From: an uncultured Synergistia bacterium
GTDB lineage: Bacteria; Eremiobacterota; SpSt-956; JAKJGF01
Direction: 5' to 3'
Length of the DNA stretch: 5,204 nt
Assembly (NCBI GenBank): GCA_937888925.1
Contig: CALARM010000708.1
Coordinates: 1 to 5,204 of the forward strand
Positions within the stretch are counted from its first letter, which is position 1; each line of letters opens with the position of its first letter. The notes under the pieces are model-generated. The model was not told the DNA's origin. It was given only the letters and a program-made list of their open reading frames with translations, and did not search any database. This document shows positions 1 through 5,204 of the stretch, piece by piece. The position numbers were made by a program, and so were the translations under genes.

Positions 1-36
1 AAAATATGTGATGTAAGTCATGAAAGTAAAAGTGAT
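1..36 (+). other. Left-edge leader with open frame and 6-codon overlapping mini-ORF
   Basis: The frame of the first gene has no stop in these 36 bases and no ATG, GTG or TTG before 37, so the TTG is the only start for that gene visible ahead of the receiver. In another frame, ATG at 20-22 opens a six-codon reading frame ending in TGA at 38-40, overlapping the TTG start. The remaining two frames carry stops at 9-11 and 14-16, either of which could end an upstream gene. No convincing Shine-Dalgarno or promoter is visible. Whether the mini-ORF is translated cannot be judged from sequence. Confidence 0.35.
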
Positions 37-2067
37 TTGATAAAGGTTTTTATTATAGACAGTGACAGGGATATGTGTAATAATTTTAAAGATGTGGCAG
101 CTTTTTTTAAAGGAGTCACTGTTACAGGAATAGCCTATAACGGCAAGAATGCCCTGAGTAATATTATGTCTGCCGAAGTAAAACCTGATGTTATACTTAT
201 GGAACTTAAGATTCCTGATATTAAACCACTGGATGTTATAAATGGTATAAAAGAGATTTCCCCTGCAAGTAAAATAGTCATACTCACCACTTCTCTTGCA
301 GAAGAAGAGTTTTTAAGTTCTTTTAATGCAGGAGCATCAGGATATATACTTAAAGGTGATACATCGTGGGAAGATCTGGAAAAATCTATTAAAAAGGCTT
401 ATGACGGAGGAACTCCTATCTCACCTGATGCAAGTACATTCCTTATAAAAGCACTGACTTCCCGACAGCTGTCTCCTGATAAAGCCGGAGGAGTAAAGTT
501 AGATAAAATTTCTCTCATTCAAAATGAAAAAGAAGAAATCGTTGATGAATATGAAGAGCAGGAAGACTATGAGGAAGAAGTAATAGAAGAAATAGTGGTC
601 TTCGAAGGAGATGAAAGAGGATCTTCTGACGAGGAAATAATAGAAGAGATAGTTCTTGTTGATGATGACCGGGATACCTTTGACTCCGAACAGGAAGACC
701 ATAAGGAGGAACAGGTAGATCCTAAAGCAGAAGAGCTCAGGGAAATAGGAAGGAAATATATCCTTAAAGGGGACCTCGCAAGTGCTCTTATATATCTTAA
801 AGAAGCTCTGAAATATAATCCTTCCGAGCCTGAACTTAATTATGAGCTTGCTAATATTTACTATACATCCGGAGATTTTCATAATGCTCTTAATTATTAT
901 AAAATAACCCTTCAGGCAAGACCGGATGTGGCAGATATTTATGTGTTTATCGGTCAGATATACCTTGTAGAAGGTGAATATGAAGAAGCTTTGACTTATT
1001 TTAATAAAGCCATTGAACTCAACCCTGATTATATAGATGCCTATTTGAAATCAGGTTATATAAAGTATAAACAGGGAGATATAGACAGTGCTTTACAACA
1101 TTTTTCATATGTTCTTGAGCGGGATATGGATAATCTGGAAGCCTATGTAGGTCTGGGAAATATTTATCAGACCAGGGAAATGTTTGACAGTGCCATAAAG
1201 TATTATAATCTTGCTCTGAGTATAGATGAAGAATGTGCTGAAGCCTACAGTAATCTCGGTCGTATCTATACAAAAAACGGTGACTTTCAGAAAGCTCTCA
1301 AAAATATCAGGAAAGCTATAATACAGGAACCGGGATTTATTTATTTATATGATGAATTACTCGATAAGATAGGAGAAGCAAAAGAAGATTGGAAGACCCC
1401 TTATGAAAAGGATAAATTGAGGGCACTCTTAATTGATAGAGCAGATAAAGTTAATTTCCCTGTCTTATCCAACATAATAATTACAAGAAAAGAAAAAGAA
1501 AAAGAGTTAGTAAAGCTTGAAAGTGAGCCGGAAAAGGAAAAATTGAGCATATGCAGCAATTGTAATATTTTTAATAGAACTAAAAGCAGATTCTGCAGAA
1601 GCTGCGGTGCAGAATTTATGACAAAAGAAGAACTCAGCCACGATATAATCAATGAAATTGTGCAGTTATTTTTGCAGGAAGAAGAAGAAAATTTACTCTC
1701 CACAAAACCTTTCAGAATAACAGAACTTATAAATACTGCCGAAGACATGACCAATAATATATCTATTATTAAAAAATTACCGGAAAAAGAAGATGAAGAC
1801 GAAATATTTAACCTGTGCCCTAACTGTCAGACATTGAACAGGCTTTATATGGCTTTCTGCCAGAATTGTGGCGTTGAATTTGATCTGGAAGAAGAAGTTG
1901 AAGAGTTTGTAGAAGAAGACATGTCAGAGCCAGATATGGAATATGAAGAAGTAAAACCGTCAGAAGAGATAAGTCAGACCGGAACTGCAGATGTTAAACC
2001 TGCATTTAAAAAAGAAGATGACAGGAAAAATAAAAAGAAAAAAAAGAAAAAAAAGAAGAAAAGATAA
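37..2067 (+). CDS. Receiver-like (Asp to Glu) / six-TPR / double zinc-ribbon fusion protein
   Basis: The 676-residue product is a probable cytoplasmic signalling scaffold. Residues 2-125 match a CheY/NarL-type receiver: D8 and D10 after the first strand, a Spo0A-like AYNG segment, DVILMELKIP, then T84/T85 and K106. The phosphoacceptor position is E56, not Asp, so normal aspartyl phosphorylation is not expected. Residues 160-228 are an acidic linker with a repeated EEIV-type motif. Six TPR units of exactly 34 residues span about 231-434; TPRs usually bind protein partners. Two zinc ribbons follow (C506/C509/C520/C523 and C594/C597/C608/C611), then an acidic stretch (617-644) and a lysine-rich tail (663-676). 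No DNA-binding output domain, signal peptide or membrane helix is seen. The TTG start puts the first strand at the expected place, but its ribosome site is weak and the frame stays open to the left edge, so an off-window start is possible. Domain calls are firm; the cellular role is unknown. Confidence 0.92.
   Translation: MIKVFIIDSDRDMCNNFKDVAAFFKGVTVTGIAYNGKNALSNIMSAEVKPDVILMELKIPDIKPLDVINGIKEISPASKIVILTTSLAEEEFLSSFNAGASGYILKGDTSWEDLEKSIKKAYDGGTPISPDASTFLIKALTSRQLSPDKAGGVKLDKISLIQNEKEEIVDEYEEQEDYEEEVIEEIVVFEGDERGSSDEEIIEEIVLVDDDRDTFDSEQEDHKEEQVDPKAEELREIGRKYILKGDLASALIYLKEALKYNPSEPELNYELANIYYTSGDFHNALNYYKITLQARPDVADIYVFIGQIYLVEGEYEEALTYFNKAIELNPDYIDAYLKSGYIKYKQGDIDSALQHFSYVLERDMDNLEAYVGLGNIYQTREMFDSAIKYYNLALSIDEECAEAYSNLGRIYTKNGDFQKALKNIRKAIIQEPGFIYLYDELLDKIGEAKEDWKTPYEKDKLRALLIDRADKVNFPVLSNIIITRKEKEKELVKLESEPEKEKLSICSNCNIFNRTKSRFCRSCGAEFMTKEELSHDIINEIVQLFLQEEEENLLSTKPFRITELINTAEDMTNNISIIKKLPEKEDEDEIFNLCPNCQTLNRLYMAFCQNCGVEFDLEEEVEEFVEEDMSEPDMEYEEVKPSEEISQTGTADVKPAFKKEDDRKNKKKKKKKKKKR
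577..660 (+). repeat. Imperfect 57-base-offset duplication in the acidic linker
   Basis: Two copies of an acidic/hydrophobic peptide lie 19 residues apart: EVIEEIVV at residues 181-188 and EIIEEIVL at 200-207. The underlying bases starting at 577 and 634 are also similar (both contain ATAGAAGA followed by ATAGT), so this looks like a diverged local duplication rather than composition alone. Looser versions occur at residues 167-173 (EEIVDEY) and 619-626 (EEVEEFVE). The function is unknown; a repeated docking motif is one possibility. Confidence 0.5.
2030..2064 (+). other. Poly-lysine coding tract with two A8 runs
   Basis: The last codons of the first gene are almost entirely AAA and AAG, giving a run of lysines ending in Arg before the TAA at 2065-2067. 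The DNA contains two separate runs of eight A (2038-2045 and 2047-2054). Such tracts can cause polymerase slippage or ribosome pausing. Either alternative frame meets a stop within a few codons, so slippage would only alter the extreme C-terminus. The basic tail may bind nucleic acid or acidic partners, or simply be low-complexity drift. Confidence 0.5.
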
Positions 2068-2073
2068 TTGAAA

Positions 2074-2126
2074 TGTGACAGGTGAAAAGTAAGAAGATAT
2101 TCACCTCCTGCCTCTCACTTTTCACT
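2074..2126 (+). repeat. Intergenic inverted repeat of degenerate heptads; two alternative hairpins
   Basis: The spacer reads as 7-base units: TGTGACA, GGTGAAA, AGTAAGA on the plus strand (2074-2094) and, on the minus strand from 2126 back to 2099, AGTGAAA, AGTGAGA, GGCAGGA, GGTGAAT. The two arms form a long stem: 2082-2090 pairs perfectly with 2117-2125, extended by a G-T pair outside and by 2092-2094 with 2113-2115 inside. A competing stem pairs AGGTGAA (2080-2086) with TTCACCT (2100-2106). Both use 2082-2086, so they exclude each other. No T-run follows, so this is not an ordinary intrinsic terminator. It ends four bases before the first ATG of the next gene and could affect its translation or RNA stability. 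Confidence 0.6.
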
Positions 2127-2130
2127 ATTC

Positions 2131-3876
2131 ATGGTGTTCTTTATGGCTAAAATATGTCAGAAATGCAGTACTGAAAATAGAGATACATCTAAATTTTGTT
2201 CCCGTTGCGGAAATACCCTGGTAGAAGGAGTATGTACACTTCAAAATGAAACTGTCCTTGCAGGTAGATATAAAGTTATCAGACCTGTAAAATCCGGTGG
2301 AATGGGTTCTGTCTATGAGGCAATTGATGAACACTTCGGGGATAAATGTGCCCTTAAAGAAATGTCTCCTAAATTTTCTTCTCAAAAAGAACAGGAATAT
2401 ATAAGAAAACGTTTTGAGGAAGAAGCTAAAATGCTTCGTAAGCTCCATCATACCAATATGCCCAGAGTCGTTGATTATTTTGTAGATCATGGAGTTTATT
2501 ATCTCGTAATGGATTTTATAGAAGGAGAAGACCTTGAAACAGTCCTTGATAAACAGGGGTCTCCGGGATTACCTGAAGTAAATCTGATAGACTGGTCCTG
2601 TCAGATACTTGATGTGTTATCATATCTCCACAGTCAAAAACCTCCTGTCATATATAGAGACTTAAAACCGGGTAATATAATGTTACGCCACTCTGACGGA
2701 AAGGTTTTACTTGTTGATTTCGGAATAGCAAGAACTATGGCGTCAGAAACTGATGCAAGCCATACTGTTATAGGCACCCAGGGATATGCTCCGCCTGAAC
2801 AATATAAAGGTCAGATAGAGCCGGCCAGTGATATTTATGCTCTCGGAGCTACTTTTCACCATTTAAGTACCGGTATGCCTCCTCTTGTACCATTTGCCTT
2901 TGAGCCTGTAAGAAATTTTTCTCCATCTCTGTCCAGGAATTTTGAAAATGTTATTATGAAAGCTCTTTCTCTTGATGTGAAAGATAGATTTTCCTGTGCG
3001 GAAGAAATGAAACTGGCACTGATTTATAACAATATTCCGTCTGTGTCTCCTTCAGATACAGGTCAGGGAAACAAAACTACTCCTTCAATTATAACACAGG
3101 AAAAAAAAGTTCCTGTTGTAGAAATTAAAAACACGATACAGGATTCCGTAACTTCAGATGATATGGTTCTTATACCTTCAGGGGAGGTTGTACTGGGAAG
3201 TAAAGAACAGATAGGATTTCTCGGCTCTAAATGGCAGGTAATGCCTGTGTACAGGGTTCGTCTCGATGATTATTATATAGATAAATATCCGGTCACCTAT
3301 GGACAGTATGAGGAGTTTGTTAATAAAACCGGATACATAAGTGAAGGTCAGTGGAAGAAATACTACAGTGCTTTTTATAGAAATTACCCTGTTGTAAATG
3401 TGACATGGAATGATGCCGGCGCTTATGCTACCTGGAAAGGTAAAAGACTTCCCACACAGGCAGAATGGGAAAAGGCTGCAAGAGGTACGGATTTTCGAAC
3501 GTACCCGTGGGGGCAGGAATGGGACAGGAATAAATGTAATAATCTGAGAATGGACAGAGATGACCTCCTGGGGAGAATGATGGTTATGGAACAGGGAAAA
3601 GGAACGTTACCTGCCGGTTCTTTCCCGGAAGGATTATCTTTTTACGGTGTAATGGATATGTCCGGTAATGTATGGGAGTGGTGTTCTGACTGGTATTATA
3701 AACCTGAGGGATTTCAGATAAACCCTAAAGGCCCTCTCTCAGGTACCTTTAAAATTTTATGCGGAGGTTCATGGCTCCTTCAGGATATATATTGTTTCTG
3801 GTGTGCTACAAGAACAAAGGAAAAGCCGGCCAGTTATAACAGTCAGGCAGGGTTCAGATGTGTTAAAAATGCATGA
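2131..3876 (+). CDS. Zinc-ribbon Hanks-type Ser/Thr protein kinase with C-terminal SUMF1 (FGE-like) domain
   Basis: The 581-residue soluble protein has three parts. A zinc ribbon uses C9, C12, C23 and C26. A complete kinase domain (about 46-300) has a GGMG loop at 56-59 (the first loop glycine is Lys54), ATP-binding K76, helix-C E98, YRDLKPGN with catalytic D177 and N182, the DFG motif at 196-198, a Ser/Thr-rich activation loop, PPE at 221-223, D234 and R286. All core catalytic residues are present, so it should transfer phosphate from ATP to Ser/Thr. A polar linker (301-343) leads to a SUMF1-type domain (344-579) with the KRLPTQAEWEKAAR, MSGNVWEWCSDW, GGSW and GFRCV blocks. No membrane helix separates kinase and C-terminal domain, unlike PknB-type receptors. 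The SUMF1 domain may sense a ligand or bind protein rather than act as an enzyme. ATG 2131 lacks a ribosome site. ATG 2143 (residue 5) gives a more typical MAKIC start with GGTG at 2133-2136 and may be the true start. Confidence 0.95.
   Translation: MVFFMAKICQKCSTENRDTSKFCSRCGNTLVEGVCTLQNETVLAGRYKVIRPVKSGGMGSVYEAIDEHFGDKCALKEMSPKFSSQKEQEYIRKRFEEEAKMLRKLHHTNMPRVVDYFVDHGVYYLVMDFIEGEDLETVLDKQGSPGLPEVNLIDWSCQILDVLSYLHSQKPPVIYRDLKPGNIMLRHSDGKVLLVDFGIARTMASETDASHTVIGTQGYAPPEQYKGQIEPASDIYALGATFHHLSTGMPPLVPFAFEPVRNFSPSLSRNFENVIMKALSLDVKDRFSCAEEMKLALIYNNIPSVSPSDTGQGNKTTPSIITQEKKVPVVEIKNTIQDSVTSDDMVLIPSGEVVLGSKEQIGFLGSKWQVMPVYRVRLDDYYIDKYPVTYGQYEEFVNKTGYISEGQWKKYYSAFYRNYPVVNVTWNDAGAYATWKGKRLPTQAEWEKAARGTDFRTYPWGQEWDRNKCNNLRMDRDDLLGRMMVMEQGKGTLPAGSFPEGLSFYGVMDMSGNVWEWCSDWYYKPEGFQINPKGPLSGTFKILCGGSWLLQDIYCFWCATRTKEKPASYNSQAGFRCVKNA
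2133..2136 (+). promoter_or_regulatory. Weak GGTG ribosome-binding candidate favouring start at 2143
   Basis: GGTG can pair with the CACC part of the anti-Shine-Dalgarno and sits six bases before ATG 2143. Nothing purine-rich precedes ATG 2131; the bases there are pyrimidine-rich. This is thin evidence, supported by the protein view that zinc-ribbon proteins commonly begin two to four residues before the first cysteine. Confidence 0.3.
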
Positions 3877-3879
3877 TTT

Positions 3880-3896
3880 GTGACGATCGTGACGAT
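3880..3896 (+). repeat. 9-base tandem repeat in the kinase-kinase spacer
   Basis: GTGACGAT occurs at 3880-3887 and again at 3889-3896, separated by one C, directly between the Ser/Thr kinase stop and the Shine-Dalgarno of the next gene. The junction creates the perfect palindrome ACGATCGT (3883-3890). It may be a simple duplication; a protein-binding role is possible but unsupported. Confidence 0.5.
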
Positions 3897-3903
3897 AGGA
3901 GAG
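3897..3903 (+). promoter_or_regulatory. Shine-Dalgarno AGGAGAG for the histidine kinase gene
   Basis: AGGAG ends eight bases before GTG 3910. An in-frame TAA at 3907-3909 touches the GTG, so no start further upstream is possible. The next in-frame ATG lies beyond the first zinc ribbon. This fixes GTG 3910 as the start with good confidence. Confidence 0.8.
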
Positions 3904-3909
3904 ATATAA

Positions 3910-5204
3910 GTGACTTCACAGGAGAAGGGAGAACCTGTACAGGAGGAACAGAACAAGGCGGAAGATGTATTTGTCTGCAATATCTGCAATAATTATAACA
4001 GAACCGGTGCCAGATTTTGTAAAGTCTGCGGCACCAGATTTCAACAGACCAAAACAAAAAGGATAAAACCTGATATGTCTAAAGAAACACGGGAAATAGA
4101 AAAATCTTATTTTGAAAAATATATTGTATGTCCTACATGTGATAATACTACCAGATATATGGCAAAATTTTGCAGTAAATGTGGTTTAAATCTGGAAGCT
4201 ATAAAGCAATCCTATAAAGAAGAGGAAGTAAAGGGTCAAAAGAAAGATGTTTATTTCGAGAATGTCAGTAAACTTCTGGATGAGACAAGACAGATAGCCA
4301 GAGATTTGATGACAAGTCAGTACGGGTTGAAACTGTCAAAGAACGTAGAGAACATAGCTCTTATGATAAATCAGATTAAAACTAGAAGTTATGAAGAAAG
4401 TAAACTCAATACAGAGAAACTTTCCCTTATAAATGCTATTACCAAAGCGGTAAATCAGTCGCTGGAACTCGAGTCAATTATGAACAATACCCTTGATAAA
4501 GCCTTACTGGTGACAAGAGCAGATGCAGGTGTAATGATGTTAATAGACAGGGAAAGTAACAAACTTGTTCCTATGGCTTTCAAAGGTGTATCACCTGTAT
4601 TGATAGAAGAAATACAGCAGACCTCACCGAGACTTGAGACAGGAAGTCATGGCAGGGCCTATATACTCGGCAGGACAGTAAAAGCTCATGAAGGTCCTTC
4701 GTCTCCTCTTACAGATGCCCTTGTTCTTAAAGGCAGTTTATTATCTATTGTAAATGTCCCTTTGAAATCAGAAAGAGAAGTTGTAGGGATAATGAGTATA
4801 GGCAGCAGCAGACCTGACGCTTTCTCCGATGATGATATGAAACTTCTTGATGCCATAGGTGATCAGATAGGAGTGGCACTTAAAAATGCCAGACTTTACA
4901 GTCTTGTAAAAAATCAGGTTCTGGAGCTGGAAGAGAAAAATACAAGGCTCAGAGAACTTGAAGAAATGAAAAACAGCCTCACTCAGATGATTGTCCATGA
5001 CCTGAAGAATCCTCTCACAGGCATAACAGGATATGTGGATTTACTGTTCCTTGAAGATGAAGCGTATAATGAAGAACAATTGATGGCTCTTAACATGATT
5101 TCCGTAAGCTGTAAAAATCTTATGAGAATGATACTTAATTTACTGGATATAGGTAAAATGGAGGAAAAGGAACTCAGGCTTCAGAAAATAGAAATAAATA
5201 TCGG
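3910..5204 (+). CDS. Zinc-ribbon GAF-domain sensor histidine kinase (3' end beyond window)
   Basis: This gene is partial: 431 codons are present and the frame is open at the right edge. The N-terminus carries two zinc ribbons (C23/C26/C37/C40 and C74/C77/C88/C91). A charged helical stretch follows (about 93-185), then a GAF domain (about 186-330) with typical blocks ADAGVMMLID, NVPLKSEREVVGIMSI, FSDDDMKLLDAIGDQI and KNARLY. GAF domains commonly bind small ligands or chromophores; the ligand here is unknown. A coiled coil (331-360) leads to the HisKA dimerisation and phosphoacceptor region with H363 in VHDLKNPLTGI, the residue expected to be autophosphorylated. The ATP-binding (HATPase_c) domain should lie just beyond the window. 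No signal peptide or membrane helix is seen, so it is probably a cytoplasmic sensor. It lies 33 bases after the Ser/Thr kinase gene and is probably co-transcribed. The adjacent receiver protein has Glu at its phosphoacceptor site, so the true phosphotransfer partner may be elsewhere or fused downstream. Confidence 0.94.
   Translation, partial: MTSQEKGEPVQEEQNKAEDVFVCNICNNYNRTGARFCKVCGTRFQQTKTKRIKPDMSKETREIEKSYFEKYIVCPTCDNTTRYMAKFCSKCGLNLEAIKQSYKEEEVKGQKKDVYFENVSKLLDETRQIARDLMTSQYGLKLSKNVENIALMINQIKTRSYEESKLNTEKLSLINAITKAVNQSLELESIMNNTLDKALLVTRADAGVMMLIDRESNKLVPMAFKGVSPVLIEEIQQTSPRLETGSHGRAYILGRTVKAHEGPSSPLTDALVLKGSLLSIVNVPLKSEREVVGIMSIGSSRPDAFSDDDMKLLDAIGDQIGVALKNARLYSLVKNQVLELEEKNTRLRELEEMKNSLTQMIVHDLKNPLTGITGYVDLLFLEDEAYNEEQLMALNMISVSCKNLMRMILNLLDIGKMEEKELRLQKIEINI

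Noticed and set aside
499..882. Minus-strand open frame of 127 codons, rich in Phe, Ile and Leu
   Set aside because: It lies antisense to the acidic linker and first TPR units; its Phe/Leu richness is the complement of GAA/GAG/AAA codons. No ribosome site or recognisable domain.
1019..1273. Minus-strand open frame of 84 codons
   Set aside because: Antisense to well-formed TPR units; no domain, and the plus-strand protein pattern explains the bases.
1401..1754. Minus-strand open frame of 117 codons
   Set aside because: Antisense to the zinc-ribbon region of the first gene; the Ser/Leu-rich, low-complexity product looks like a shadow.
2068..2101. Sigma-70 promoter with TTGAAA (2068-2073) and GATATT (2096-2101)
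   Set aside because: The spacing is 22 bases, too long for a normal promoter, and no -10-like hexamer lies at 16-18 bases.
2080..2130. Intrinsic terminator between the first two genes
   Set aside because: A stable stem is possible, but it is not GC-rich and no T-run follows; the next gene begins four bases later.
2125..2490. Minus-strand open frame of 121 codons
   Set aside because: Lies opposite the kinase N-lobe, which has clear conserved motifs in the plus frame.
3863..4057. Minus-strand open frame of 64 codons with several Cys
   Set aside because: The cysteines are by-products of antisense reading over the spacer and first zinc ribbon of the histidine kinase; no metal-binding spacing.
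3910..4200. Frameshift or separate small zinc-ribbon gene before the histidine kinase
   Set aside because: The frame runs uninterrupted from GTG 3910 through both ribbons, GAF and H-box to the window edge, so it is one fused protein.
4768..4998. Minus-strand open frame of 76 codons
   Set aside because: Antisense to the GAF domain and coiled coil, which are coherent in the plus frame up to the H-box.

Overview
The window is an AT-rich bacterial segment (well under 50% G+C by eye) carrying three consecutive plus-strand signalling genes with short gaps of 63 and 33 bases, probably one transcription unit. Starts are mixed (TTG or off-window, ATG, GTG). Only the third gene has a clear Shine-Dalgarno. 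Nothing here fixes the phylum. The domain style (soluble Ser/Thr kinases, SUMF1-type domains, TPR fusions, zinc ribbons) suggests a lineage with expanded Hanks-type kinase signalling, possibly an uncultured candidate phylum; that is inference.

Layout: (1) 37-2067 encodes a 676-residue fusion. It has a CheY/NarL-like receiver domain whose phosphoacceptor Asp is replaced by Glu, an acidic linker, six exact 34-residue TPR units, two four-cysteine zinc ribbons and a poly-lysine tail. (2) 2068-2130 is a gene-free spacer made of degenerate 7-base units in two inverted arms, able to fold into two mutually exclusive hairpins, with no Shine-Dalgarno. (3) 2131-3876 encodes a 581-residue protein: an N-terminal zinc ribbon, a complete Hanks-type Ser/Thr kinase and a C-terminal formylglycine-generating-enzyme-like (SUMF1) domain lacking one catalytic cysteine. 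(4) 3877-3909 holds a 9-base tandem repeat and a good Shine-Dalgarno. (5) 3910 to the right edge encodes the first 431 residues of a histidine kinase: two zinc ribbons, a GAF domain, a coiled coil and an H-box. The ATP-binding domain lies beyond the window.

The unifying feature is one zinc-ribbon module, C-x2-C-x3-[NT]-R-x4-F-C-x2-C-G, present five times with identical spacing across all three proteins. None of the three has a visible signal peptide or membrane segment. The set therefore looks like a cytoplasmic signalling cluster joining His-Asp-type and Ser/Thr-type phosphotransfer parts, with the TPR pseudo-receiver as a likely scaffold. The physical linkage and domains are seen in the sequence; the joint function is inferred.
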